From a bacterium (GTDB lineage Bacteria > Margulisbacteria > Marinamargulisbacteria > UBA817 > JABISL01), in NCBI GenBank assembly GCA_018700055.1, contig JABISL010000038.1, positions 52,766 to 116,765 of the forward strand: a stretch of 64,000 bases of DNA. Direction: 5' to 3'. A program made the position numbers and the translations under genes. The notes below the pieces were generated by a model. That model saw nothing but the letters and a program-made list of their open reading frames with translations, did no database searches and was not told where the DNA came from. Shown here piece by piece: positions 25,556-33,446 of this stretch; position 1 is the first letter of the stretch, and the number at the start of each line of letters is the position of its first letter.

Positions 25556-26320
25556 TTAGGCACCAAAAGTAGGCGGGGCTGATGAAAATGGGTTGTTAGG
25601 ATTGTGGTTGGATATATTAACAGAGTCAATTCCAGCTACAGGTTGATTTGGATTGGGTTCCGTAGGAATATCCAAAAATCCTTTTTTATCCAATGTTTCG
25701 GTTAGTCGGCCCATCAAGAAGTCAGTCATATGACGCATAATAGATTCAAAAATATCTACAGCATCTTTGGCCTTTTGATCCATCTGAGTTACGTTTTTGA
25801 GAAGTTCTGCTTTGGGGATTCCTATTTTTCCTTGGGATTTGGATTGGGTAGGATTTGAAGAAATGCCACTCATTTTGGATAGTGAAGCATATGGGTCATC
25901 GCCTTCGCCGCCTTCTGCAGACAAGCTTCCGTCTATTAAATTCATTGTTAGATGAGCGCCACCCGCACCTGTTATGGTTGTAGTTTCTTCGGTATCGCCA
26001 TCGAGGAGTTTGTTAGAGAGCTCTTTGATTTTTTTAGTAATATTATTGATTGCATCTTTTAGGTCTTCGGTAACCATTTCGCCCAAAGCTTCCATTAAGA
26101 ACCCTAATCGCTCAAGTTCGTTAGGCTGAATGCCGTCATTAATCATCATTTTTATGAGATTCATGACTTGTTGAATAAGCTCAATGTCGCCTTTGCTGAG
26201 CCCCATTTTTCCAGAAGAACTGTTGATGGTTTCCAATAAACTGGAGATGTCTGTTCCTAGTGATCCGATTCCTAACATGGCTTTGGCCCCCAATGAGTAG
26301 TATTTCTCTCTATCATACAA
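25556..26320 (-). CDS. Hypothetical helical protein, 254 aa
   Basis: No signal peptide or membrane segment. Residues 25-110 are strongly helical (IELIQQVMNLIKMMINDG, then DLKDAINNITKKIKELSNK). A Gly/Thr-rich linker (TTTITGAGGAHLTMN) and a second helical segment (about 185-220) follow, and the Asn/Pro-rich C-terminus looks disordered. The layout recalls small secreted substrates, but there is no family match I can name. Start uncertain: ATG 26320 is used here; ATG 26279, preceded by a GGGGG stretch, is an alternative. It forms a two-gene unit with the lipoprotein downstream and is divergent from gmhA. Confidence 0.65.
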   Translation of the reverse strand: MYDREKYYSLGAKAMLGIGSLGTDISSLLETINSSSGKMGLSKGDIELIQQVMNLIKMMINDGIQPNELERLGFLMEALGEMVTEDLKDAINNITKKIKELSNKLLDGDTEETTTITGAGGAHLTMNLIDGSLSAEGGEGDDPYASLSKMSGISSNPTQSKSQGKIGIPKAELLKNVTQMDQKAKDAVDIFESIMRHMTDFLMGRLTETLDKKGFLDIPTEPNPNQPVAGIDSVNISNHNPNNPFSSAPPTFGA

Positions 26321-26410
26321 TATATCGTTGGGAATCGCCTAAAACATGTATGGAATCATGGTGTTATTAGCCTCAATTTAGCCTCGGCAACATTTTTTGG
26401 TAGGGTTTGG

Positions 26411-26416
26411 TATACT
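26411..26416 (+). promoter_or_regulatory. Extended -10 box, leaderless start of gmhA
   Basis: TGGTATACT, 6 nt before ATG 26423; drives the gmhA-gmhB-lpxB-related operon. Confidence 0.65.
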
Positions 26417-26422
26417 AATGTC

Positions 26423-26983
26423 ATGAAATCCCAAATTGAAGCGCAAATTAAAGCGAGTATAGAGGCCAAGCAGGCGATTCCTGTAGAGGCGGTAGAGATA
26501 GCTGCAAAAGTAATTATTTCTGCTTATCAATCGGGCAATAAATTATTAATTGCGGGGAATGGTGGGTCTGCAGCGGATGCGCAACATATAGCGGCAGAGT
26601 TAGTGGGACGCTACCTAAAAAATCGAGATCCGTTACCTGCCATAGCCTTAACTACCGATACTTCTGGAATTACAGCGATTAGTAATGATTTTGGTTATGA
26701 CCTTGTTTTTGAGCGACAGTTGCACGGGCTCGGCGTGCGAGGCGATGTATTTTTGGCGATTAGTACGTCGGGACAATCGACTAACCTGATTAATGCGATT
26801 AAAAAAGCCAAGGATATGGGGATTCATGTGGTTACTCTTACAGGAAAAGATGGTGGCGAGATGGCTAAGCTTGCGGATACCTCTATTTGTGTTGCCGTTC
26901 CAGACACACCAAGGATCCAAGAAGCTCATATTGTGATCTATCATATTTGGTGTGACATGATCGAACAGCAGCTGTTTCCTTAA
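26423..26983 (+). CDS. gmhA: Sedoheptulose-7-phosphate isomerase
   Basis: 186 residues; converts sedoheptulose 7-phosphate to D-glycero-D-manno-heptose 7-phosphate, the first step of ADP-heptose synthesis for LPS core. The SIS-domain signature GNGGSAADAQHIAAELVGRY (about 50-69) is the GmhA version, with a zinc-binding HxxxE. ALTTDTSGITAISNDFGY and the SGQSTN phosphate-binding loop are also family-typical. First gene of a three-gene operon with a four-base gap to gmhB. Confidence 0.97.
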   Translation: MKSQIEAQIKASIEAKQAIPVEAVEIAAKVIISAYQSGNKLLIAGNGGSAADAQHIAAELVGRYLKNRDPLPAIALTTDTSGITAISNDFGYDLVFERQLHGLGVRGDVFLAISTSGQSTNLINAIKKAKDMGIHVVTLTGKDGGEMAKLADTSICVAVPDTPRIQEAHIVIYHIWCDMIEQQLFP

Positions 26984-26987
26984 CCTA

Positions 26988-27542
26988 ATGAATGGCGTCG
27001 TATTTTTGGATCGAGATGGGACCTTAATAGAGGATGTTCCTTATTTGGGTGACCCTAATCAGGTAACCTTCATTTCTCGGGCCATCGATGCCTTAAGGTT
27101 GTTGAAAGCAGCTAACTATAAGTTGGTATTAGTGACGAATCAATCGGGCATTGGACGTGGGTTAATCACTGAGGCGCAATACCAATCGGTATCTGGCCGG
27201 GTTACGAAAGAGTTGGCTGATAATGATATAGAAATTCATACTTATTGGTGTCCTCATCACCCTACAGCGGGTCTAGGTAAATATTTGAAAACATGTAGTT
27301 GTCGTAAACCAGGAACAGGGATGTTGGAGCAAGCTTGCCAAGAGTTGGGTTTAAGTAAGAAAAACACTCATATGGTTGGAGATAAGGCGAGTGACATCGG
27401 AGCTGGGGAACGATTTGGGGCTAAGACCGCGTTGGTTCGAACTGGGGATGGCTTGAAAACATTAGCTGCAGCGGATGGGCTTAATTCGGATTACGTTGGT
27501 GACGATCTTTATGATGTGGTTGTTAACTCGATATTAATATGA
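26988..27542 (+). CDS. gmhB: Heptose-1,7-bisphosphate phosphatase
   Basis: 184 residues; HAD-superfamily phosphatase that removes the 7-phosphate from D,D-heptose 1,7-bisphosphate. The nucleophile motif is FLDRDGTLIED (Asp8, Asp10). The GmhB zinc loop is present as CPHHPT...CSCRKPG (Cys/His near residue 90 and two Cys near 105). MVGDKASDIGAG is HAD motif IV. Its stop overlaps the next start (ATGA). The kinase/adenylyltransferase HldE that should act before and after it is not in the window. Confidence 0.96.
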   Translation: MNGVVFLDRDGTLIEDVPYLGDPNQVTFISRAIDALRLLKAANYKLVLVTNQSGIGRGLITEAQYQSVSGRVTKELADNDIEIHTYWCPHHPTAGLGKYLKTCSCRKPGTGMLEQACQELGLSKKNTHMVGDKASDIGAGERFGAKTALVRTGDGLKTLAAADGLNSDYVGDDLYDVVVNSILI

Positions 27543-28651
27543 CATCGATTCTTTTGGTTTCAAATGGGTATGGGGAAGATGTTTTGGCGGGATATTTGGC
27601 CAAAGAATGTCAGTTAAAAGGCGCTAGAGTCATGGCGTGTCCGTTGGTGGGAGAAGGCGATCATTATGCTAAGCAAGGGATATCCATTGCTTTCAAAAAT
27701 GTGGTATTGCCTAGTGGCGGATTTTGGCGCCGGCTTCGAGATGTGATCAGAGATCTTTTTCAGGGTGTGATTGGCCAGATGCTTAAGCAGCGACGAAAAA
27801 TTAAGCGGTTGTCAGCAAATTATCAGATCACCATAGCTGTTGGCGATGTGTTTTGTTTGTGGATGGCAGCAGCTGGAAATCGAGGGAAGGTTGTTTTTAT
27901 TCCTACAGCCAAAAGCGATCGGTTTATGGCACATAGTTGGATCGAAAATTGGCTGATTCGACGTTTATCCAGTCAAGTGTTTCCTCGGGATACTGAGACC
28001 GAATCAGGTATGAGAGACCAAAATCTTCCGGCGACATTTCTGGGAAATCTGATGTGGTGTGGCCTGTCTTTTTCAGATGTGAAACCTGAATCATCGGTTT
28101 TGATGATTGGTATTCTTCCGGGATCTCGAGAGGAAGCGTATGCCAACATGGCGCATATTTTGAATGTCATAGTGGCTATGGGACCTGAAGCAAAGAAGTG
28201 GGAGTATTGTGTGGCCAGGGCGCCTCAATTTAATGTGTCAGAAATGTCAGAGTGGTTAAAAGTGGGGGATTGGGATTTTGCTGCAGGGGCTGATGGAACG
28301 ACAATAAGGCACTCGGCTTTGGGTATTAGGGTCCAGTTTTCTGACGATTTTCAATCGGTGATTCAGAGATCGACTTTTTTAATCGGGTTAGCGGGAACAG
28401 CCAACGAGCAAGCGGTATATTGTGGCAGACCTGTAGTCGCTTTTCCTGGGACGGGACCCCAAACGTCTCTTAAGCGTTTCGAAGAACAGGCTCATCTATT
28501 AGGGAATAAGTTACATGTTATTCCTGAAACGAGTGCTCAAAAAATAGGCCAGTCTATTTTGGCGATGCTCGATAGCCTTGCGTTGGAATCCACATTTTCA
28601 CCCCCACAAGGGAATGTGGCAGAGGTGATGGCAACGGCTATTTTGACTTAG
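27539..28651 (+). CDS. Lipid-A-disaccharide-synthase-related glycosyltransferase
   Basis: 370 residues with the GT-B fold of LpxB. The N-terminus (LLVSNGYGEDVLAGYLA) carries the NG-GED opening typical of the 'LpxB-related' family that I know mainly from cyanobacteria and allies; true LpxB starts with GExSGD. The donor-site half includes ILPGSREEAYANM and GLAGTANEQAVYCGRPVVAF. Reaction unknown; the operon with gmhA/gmhB suggests a role in LPS or another surface glycolipid. Whether a canonical lpxB exists elsewhere cannot be seen. Its 3' end overlaps convergent tyrA by 14 bases. Confidence 0.82.
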   Translation: MTSILLVSNGYGEDVLAGYLAKECQLKGARVMACPLVGEGDHYAKQGISIAFKNVVLPSGGFWRRLRDVIRDLFQGVIGQMLKQRRKIKRLSANYQITIAVGDVFCLWMAAAGNRGKVVFIPTAKSDRFMAHSWIENWLIRRLSSQVFPRDTETESGMRDQNLPATFLGNLMWCGLSFSDVKPESSVLMIGILPGSREEAYANMAHILNVIVAMGPEAKKWEYCVARAPQFNVSEMSEWLKVGDWDFAAGADGTTIRHSALGIRVQFSDDFQSVIQRSTFLIGLAGTANEQAVYCGRPVVAFPGTGPQTSLKRFEEQAHLLGNKLHVIPETSAQKIGQSILAMLDSLALESTFSPPQGNVAEVMATAILT

Positions 28652-29504
28652 TGGATTGAGCCATCAAGTCATCTCGAGCGACTTTGGCTTCTTGGTAGAG
28701 TGAAAGAAGTTGTCTTGTGTCGTCGGATTCAAGTGCTGATTTGAGAGCGTTCAGATGGTTTTGAAATCGATTTATGGTGTCGAGAATTGCCGGTTTGTTC
28801 ATTGTCGATACCGCGACTCCCCAGTTTGGATCGGATGAAGCGACTCTTGTAGTGTCTTTAAACCCATTAGCGATAAGTGGTGCTATTGTGTCGGGGTCGT
28901 TGGTAGTGCTAAGTGTAGTGAGGACTGCTGTTAGATAAGGAAAGTGGGACACGTCTGCCATGGCTCGGTCATGATCCTCAGGTGTCATGTGAAGGACTTT
29001 GAATTCTAGACTTGTGAGGAATTGCTCGACTTGTTGTACAGGTTCTTGGGTGGGATCTGTAGGACAAATGATAAATACGCTACCGGGAATAAGTGATACA
29101 GACGCATGTTCATACCCTGTTTTTTCCCTGCCAGTCATTGGGTGTCCGGGAATGTATGTAATATGATCCGGAAAGGGAATTGGTGGAGCACATAGCGCTT
29201 CTTTAACGCTTCCCACATCTAGTAATGTAGTGGGTGTCTTGAAATGGTTTGATAGTGTGTTTAAAACAGATCGTATAGTGTCTAGTGGGGTTGCTATGAT
29301 CACAAGCTCGATGGTTTCGGGGAGGTCTTCAATTTGAGAAGCGCTAGTCTGAATAACCCCTGATTTTAGGGCTTTGTTAAGGTAGTTATTGTTAAAATCT
29401 AAGCCTGTGATATGGCTGCTTGGGTGTTTGATATTGATTTGATTGGCGATGGTCCCGCCTATTAATCCGAGCCCAACAATGGCTATGTTTTGAGGCGTAG
29501 CCAT
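28638..29504 (-). CDS. tyrA: Prephenate dehydrogenase
   Basis: 288 residues; NAD(P)-dependent oxidative decarboxylation of prephenate to 4-hydroxyphenylpyruvate in tyrosine synthesis. The N-terminal Rossmann motif is IAIVGLGLIGGTIANQI. YIPGHPMTGREKTGYEHA is the conserved His/Arg active-site segment (HPMxGxE), and DHDRAMADVSHFPYL has the substrate-contacting histidines. No ACT domain is present. It lies three bases after the chorismate mutase gene, whose product it uses. Confidence 0.93.
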   Translation of the reverse strand: MATPQNIAIVGLGLIGGTIANQINIKHPSSHITGLDFNNNYLNKALKSGVIQTSASQIEDLPETIELVIIATPLDTIRSVLNTLSNHFKTPTTLLDVGSVKEALCAPPIPFPDHITYIPGHPMTGREKTGYEHASVSLIPGSVFIICPTDPTQEPVQQVEQFLTSLEFKVLHMTPEDHDRAMADVSHFPYLTAVLTTLSTTNDPDTIAPLIANGFKDTTRVASSDPNWGVAVSTMNKPAILDTINRFQNHLNALKSALESDDTRQLLSLYQEAKVARDDLMAQSTKSK

Positions 29505-29507
29505 GTG

Positions 29508-29882
29508 TTAGTTTGTGTGATCGGGCCGGAGCGATACCGCATTCCTTAAATAGGCATGACGGACTTCTTTTTGGGCTTTGGGGGTATTCACATGCATTAA
29601 TACGCGAATACATAATTTGAGTTTGCCTGGGACATCGATCTCGTTCAAGCAAAGTAGGGGGGTGTGAACCAGTCCCATATCTCTTGCCGCTACCGCTGGA
29701 AACTCAGCATTCAAATCTTGAGTGACTGAAAAAAATATAGAGGCAATATCGTCTGTATGAATGTTGTTTTCTTTAATTAGAGTGTCGAGTAGCTCACGAG
29801 TATTCGTCAGAATTTCAGCACGGTCATTTTGATCGACAGTTATCGCGCCGCGTATTCCTCTAAAGTAAGTTGTATTGCTCAT
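29508..29882 (-). CDS. aroH: Chorismate mutase, AroH type
   Basis: 124 residues; converts chorismate to prephenate. FRGIRGAITV at the N-terminus (Arg of the active site), SVTQDLNAEFPAVAARDMG and IDVPGKLKLCIRVLMHVNT are diagnostic of the AroH trimeric fold, which differs from the helical AroQ type. An in-frame ATG at 29939 would add 19 residues with no AroH counterpart. I prefer ATG 29882, although its Shine-Dalgarno sequence is weak; a TATAAA box lies about 25 bases upstream. Coupled with tyrA. Confidence 0.92.
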   Translation of the reverse strand: MSNTTYFRGIRGAITVDQNDRAEILTNTRELLDTLIKENNIHTDDIASIFFSVTQDLNAEFPAVAARDMGLVHTPLLCLNEIDVPGKLKLCIRVLMHVNTPKAQKEVRHAYLRNAVSLRPDHTN

Positions 29883-29943
29883 ATCGACGCTCACATTCCT
29901 AGATTTATTTATACGATTTAGTGTGGGAGAGAGACTCATAATA

Positions 29944-30918
29944 TCACACTTCTAGATAAGCGCCCGGGACCAAGTAGTTCTGAACATAGTCCGTGACGGT
30001 GTCTTTTAATGGTGAAAATGGCTTGGAATATCCAGCGTTTCGTAACTTGCTGATATCGGCCTTGGTGTAGTACTGATATTGACCGCGAATGTGATCGGGG
30101 ATATCGATGTAATTGATCGAAGTGGGTTTGTCCAAAGCGGAGAAAATGGCATTGGCTAACTCATTCCATGAATGGGCTTCACCATACCCAATATTGTAAA
30201 GTCCTTTTACGTGAGGGTTTTGTAGGAGCCACCAGATGACATCTACACAATCTTTTACATAGACGAAGTCTCTTTTTTGATCGCCGTCCCCATAGTCATC
30301 GCGATGAGACTTGAATAGATTAAGTTTGTCGGTAGTTTGGATTTGCTCGACAGCCTTGCAAACCAAGCTGCGCATTTCACCTTTATGAAACTCGTTGGGG
30401 CCATAGACATTAAAAAACTTGAGACCAGTGACTTGGTCCAAAAGGTCTTCTCGAAGGGCCCATAAGTCTACGGCTTGTTTGGAGAATGCATAAGGATTGA
30501 TCGGTCTTAAGGACTCTACCGTATTGTGGTTGTCATCGAAGCCATTTTCCCCGTTTCCATAAGTAGCCGCGCTGCTGGCATAAATAAAAGGAATGTCTTT
30601 TTCTAGGGCATAACCAGCGAGTAGTTGGGTGTATTGTGTGTTGTTTTCCCATAAAAAGTCGACATCGGCTTCTGTGGTGGATGAACAAGCGCCCATGTGA
30701 ATAATGGCATCAATTTGTTTGGGAAGATGGTTTTCTACAAGGTCAGATAAAAACACATCTTTGTGTACATAATCAGTCCATTGAAGCGGGACAAGGTTAC
30801 GCCACTTGCTAGTCGACCCAAGCTCATCAACTACCAGAATGTCAGTAATGCCTTCTTGATTCAGACGCCATATTAAAGCGCTGCCTATAAATCCACCGCC
30901 GCCAGTAACAATAATCAT
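29944..30918 (-). CDS. hldD: ADP-L-glycero-D-manno-heptose 6-epimerase
   Basis: 324 residues; last enzyme of ADP-heptose synthesis, inverting C6 so heptosyltransferases can use the sugar. The opening MIIVTGGGGFIGSALI is the HldD Rossmann motif. ELGSTSKWRNLVPL is family-specific, and the catalytic Tyr/Lys are in INPYAFSKQAVD. Start chosen at 30918 because a TGATATACT box lies 7 nt upstream; a further ATG at 30942 would place that promoter inside the gene. Works with gmhA and gmhB, about 3.5 kb away. Confidence 0.96.
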   Translation of the reverse strand: MIIVTGGGGFIGSALIWRLNQEGITDILVVDELGSTSKWRNLVPLQWTDYVHKDVFLSDLVENHLPKQIDAIIHMGACSSTTEADVDFLWENNTQYTQLLAGYALEKDIPFIYASSAATYGNGENGFDDNHNTVESLRPINPYAFSKQAVDLWALREDLLDQVTGLKFFNVYGPNEFHKGEMRSLVCKAVEQIQTTDKLNLFKSHRDDYGDGDQKRDFVYVKDCVDVIWWLLQNPHVKGLYNIGYGEAHSWNELANAIFSALDKPTSINYIDIPDHIRGQYQYYTKADISKLRNAGYSKPFSPLKDTVTDYVQNYLVPGAYLEV

Positions 30919-30925
30919 GCAAATG

Positions 30926-30931
30926 AGTATA
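30926..30931 (-). promoter_or_regulatory. Extended -10 box, leaderless start of hldD
   Basis: TGATATACT on the minus strand, 7 nt before ATG 30918. Confidence 0.6.
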
Positions 30932-31137
30932 TCACACAGCATGTGCTATTTTTTTAAATTCAGCGTTAAATACTTCATCATTCTTCTCGAAATATAAGTG
31001 ATATTTCTCTGGAATTAGTGTTCATTGTGCCTTGCCTTTGAAATAATGATAGGCCTTAGGTAATTGGATTAAATATTAAGTACGGAAAGCGCCCAATTTA
31101 CAAGCTCAATTTGAGTTGCTAGAATTGCACTACTTAC

Positions 31138-31154
31138 CCAAATTCTAAATTTGG
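31138..31154. repeat. 7-bp inverted repeat before tRNA-Leu
   Basis: CCAAATT and AATTTGG flank CTA, ending five bases before the tRNA. It may be an operator or a processing structure. The rest of the 240-base gap from 30919 holds the hldD promoter and no gene. Confidence 0.4.
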
Positions 31155-31158
31155 TAAT

Positions 31159-31244
31159 GCGAGTGTGGCGGAACTAGGTAGACGCGCTAGACTTAGGATC
31201 TAGTGCCGTAAGGCGTGGGGGTTCGATTCCCTTCACTCGCACCA
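31159..31244 (+). tRNA. tRNA-Leu (UAG)
   Basis: 86 nt. The 7-bp acceptor stem is GCGAGTG/CACTCGC with discriminator A and encoded CCA. The D-arm carries GG, and the anticodon stem CTAGA/TCTAG encloses loop CTTAGGA with anticodon TAG (31194-31196). A long variable arm (TGCC-GTAA-GGCG) marks a class II tRNA, and the T loop is TTCGATT. It reads CUA (and by wobble other CUN) leucine codons. A TATACT box begins three bases after the CCA. Confidence 0.98.
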
Positions 31245-31246
31245 CA

Positions 31247-31252
31247 TATACT
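31247..31252 (+). promoter_or_regulatory. Possible -10 box between tRNA-Leu and the 31280 gene
   Basis: TATACT just after the tRNA 3' end; it would give a ~21-nt leader with the GGAG site of the 31280 gene at 31266-31269. Read-through from the tRNA is the alternative. Confidence 0.4.
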
Positions 31253-31279
31253 TTAAATGATTCCCGGAGATACTTAAAA

Positions 31280-31702
31280 ATGACAGAGTCAGATGACCAG
31301 CAATTAGTAGATATGGCTGCGGTACAGATGCAAGAAGTGCTCAATCGGGATACTCCAGATCTTGCAGAGGCCGTTGAAAATCAACAGAAGCTGTCGGAAG
31401 TGTCAGATATTTTTTCGGATTTGTTTGCGGGTCGCATCAAGAGCTTAATGGTGACGAATCACGGACAAATGCCGTCGGGCTCATCCGTATATTATGCTCG
31501 AATCACTGATGAAAAAATGTTGTATTTGGAAGAGTCGAAAGCGGCTAAAAACCAATATGAGTTGGACATTCCTAAGTCCCAAGTGTTGATGAATGGGGAT
31601 GCGGTTGAAGATACGATCATGCACAGTTTTATGCATAAGCTAAACAAAATGACACAAGATATTCAGACGCATTCAGTGATGGTTCTTGAGGAGCATAAGT
31701 AA
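31280..31702 (+). CDS. Hypothetical protein, 140 aa
   Basis: Soluble acidic protein with a helical N-terminus (about 5-55, EDQ-rich), a short beta-like centre (SSVYYARITDEKMLYLEE) and a helical C-terminus. No family recognised. GGAG lies 10 nt before the ATG. Two bases separate it from the 31705 gene, and lysS follows eight bases after that, so it heads an operon ending in lysS. Confidence 0.7.
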   Translation: MTESDDQQLVDMAAVQMQEVLNRDTPDLAEAVENQQKLSEVSDIFSDLFAGRIKSLMVTNHGQMPSGSSVYYARITDEKMLYLEESKAAKNQYELDIPKSQVLMNGDAVEDTIMHSFMHKLNKMTQDIQTHSVMVLEEHK

Positions 31703-31704
31703 CG

Positions 31705-31890
31705 ATGGAAGCATTAAACAATCTGTTTCGTCGCAATACGGAGAAGAAGGGAAATGCCTATTCTCCTAACGAAGCGAAGGCTGCATTAAAGTCTCGGTTT
31801 GATACAGAGGGCGTAACAGAACCTGCAACAGAAGAAACACGAAGTGCATTGTTAGATGCGCTCAAAAAATTTATTGGTCTTACGAAATAA
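31705..31890 (+). CDS. Small hypothetical protein, 61 aa
   Basis: Short, charged protein: a basic N-terminus (NNLFRRNTEKKG), then a helix around residues 24-32 and another at 43-60 (SALLDALKKFIGL). Its tight spacing between the 31280 gene and lysS supports it being real. No function can be assigned. Confidence 0.6.
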   Translation: MEALNNLFRRNTEKKGNAYSPNEAKAALKSRFDTEGVTEPATEETRSALLDALKKFIGLTK

Positions 31891-31899
31891 AAGGAAGCT

Positions 31900-33399
31900 A
31901 TGACTCAAACTGCCCCCCCATCATTAGAAGGATTAACCGAAGAAGAAGTACGTTTGGAAAAAATGAATCAGCTTCGGGCATCTGGGATTAATCCGTTTGC
32001 TTATACTTACGATCCAACCCATATCATTAGTAAGGTTAATGCTACACATGAGGCACTTGAAGATGGCGGCCATTCTGGAGAGACGGTCAAAATTGCGGGC
32101 CGGATTGTAGCTAAAAGAGGCCACGGAAAAGCAACGTTTGGCAATATTTTGGATCAAAGTGGCGAGATTCAATACTATGCCAAAGTGGATAGTTTGGGAG
32201 AAGAAGCCTTTGATCGATTACTTCACTTGGACGTTGGTGACATTATAGGTATAGAAGGAGAGCCTTTTCGATCTAGACGTGGGCAGCTAACCATTAAGAT
32301 TCAGAGTTATACATTATTAACCAAGGCACTACACCCACTTCCTGAAAAATTTCATGGCCTTCAAGATAAGGAAACACGGTACCGGCAACGCTATGTTGAT
32401 TTGATTGCTAACCCTGAAGTGCGTGAGACATTCAAGGCTAGGTCTAAGGTGATCCATTCTATTCGTGAGTTTTTGCACGACAAAGATTTTATGGATGTTG
32501 AGACACCAGTTCTTCAAACCATTTATGGTGGGGCATCGGCTAGGCCATTTAGCACTCATCACAATGAATTGGATCAGAATTTATTTTTAAGAATATCGTT
32601 GGAGCTTCCTTTGAAACGTTTGTTAGTAGGCGGATTTGAGAGAGTCTACGAAATCGGACGTGTGTTCCGAAATGAAGGTGTCTCTTATAAACATAACCCA
32701 GAATACACATTATTGGAGTTGTATCAGGCGTATGCAGATTATACGGATGTAATGGCGCTTACAGAGACCTTGTTATCTAAGTTGGTGCAGGATGTTAAAG
32801 GGTCCCATGAGCTAGAGTATCAGGGTCAGACATTGAACTTTCAGCCGCCTTTTCAACGTATTACGATGGTAGACGCACTCAAAAAGTATGCGGGTGTGGA
32901 CGTTGCAGATGGTGAGGATGCGCTTCGAGCAAGAGCGATTGAGTTGGGATTAGATGTTCCTGAAAAAGCGCACAGAGGGGAGTTGATCAACCTGCTTTAT
33001 GACAAAACGGTTGAGTCTAATTTGATTCAGCCTACATTTGTGATGGACTATCCTTGGGAGACATCTCCCTTAGCTAAACGTAAACGAGACAATCCTGATT
33101 TTGTTGAGCGATTTGAGCTAATTATTAATGGTATGGAAATTGCCAATGCATTTTCTGAATTGAATGATCCGATTGATCAGCATGATCGGTTTTTGGACCA
33201 ACAAAAGGCTAAAGATGCGGGTTATGAAGATGCTCATGAAATGGATGAAGACTTTGTAACAGCGCTAAAATATGGAATGCCGCCAGCCGGTGGTTTAGGG
33301 ATTGGTATTGATCGCGTTGTAATGTTACTTACGGATTCGCCCTCGATTCGAGACGTAATTTTGTTTCCTCATATGCGATCTGTTAACGAAGCTTCTTGA
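31900..33399 (+). CDS. lysS: Lysyl-tRNA synthetase, class II
   Basis: 499 residues; charges tRNA-Lys. An N-terminal OB-fold anticodon-binding domain (about 55-150, VKIAGRIVAKRGHGKATF) is followed by the class II catalytic core. Motif 2 is VYEIGRVFRNEGVSYKHNPE near residue 250 and motif 3 is GGLGIGIDRVVMLL near 470. TSPLAKRKRDNPDFVERFEL is the LysS-specific segment. An AAGGAAG sequence sits just before the ATG. Third gene in the 31280 operon. Confidence 0.97.
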   Translation: MTQTAPPSLEGLTEEEVRLEKMNQLRASGINPFAYTYDPTHIISKVNATHEALEDGGHSGETVKIAGRIVAKRGHGKATFGNILDQSGEIQYYAKVDSLGEEAFDRLLHLDVGDIIGIEGEPFRSRRGQLTIKIQSYTLLTKALHPLPEKFHGLQDKETRYRQRYVDLIANPEVRETFKARSKVIHSIREFLHDKDFMDVETPVLQTIYGGASARPFSTHHNELDQNLFLRISLELPLKRLLVGGFERVYEIGRVFRNEGVSYKHNPEYTLLELYQAYADYTDVMALTETLLSKLVQDVKGSHELEYQGQTLNFQPPFQRITMVDALKKYAGVDVADGEDALRARAIELGLDVPEKAHRGELINLLYDKTVESNLIQPTFVMDYPWETSPLAKRKRDNPDFVERFELIINGMEIANAFSELNDPIDQHDRFLDQQKAKDAGYEDAHEMDEDFVTALKYGMPPAGGLGIGIDRVVMLLTDSPSIRDVILFPHMRSVNEAS

Positions 33400-33428
33400 A
33401 AAGGTAGATTTTGAAGTAATGACCTGGG

Positions 33429-33434
33429 TATAAT
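33429..33434 (+). promoter_or_regulatory. -10 box of secD
   Basis: TATAAT, 12 nt before ATG 33447; leaves at most a 5-6-nt leader and no Shine-Dalgarno sequence. Confidence 0.5.
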
Positions 33435-33446
33435 AGGGATATTACT

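Noticed and set aside
30919..30942. Upstream in-frame ATG for hldD (30942)
   Set aside because: Would add eight residues before the Rossmann strand and place the TGATATACT promoter within the coding region.
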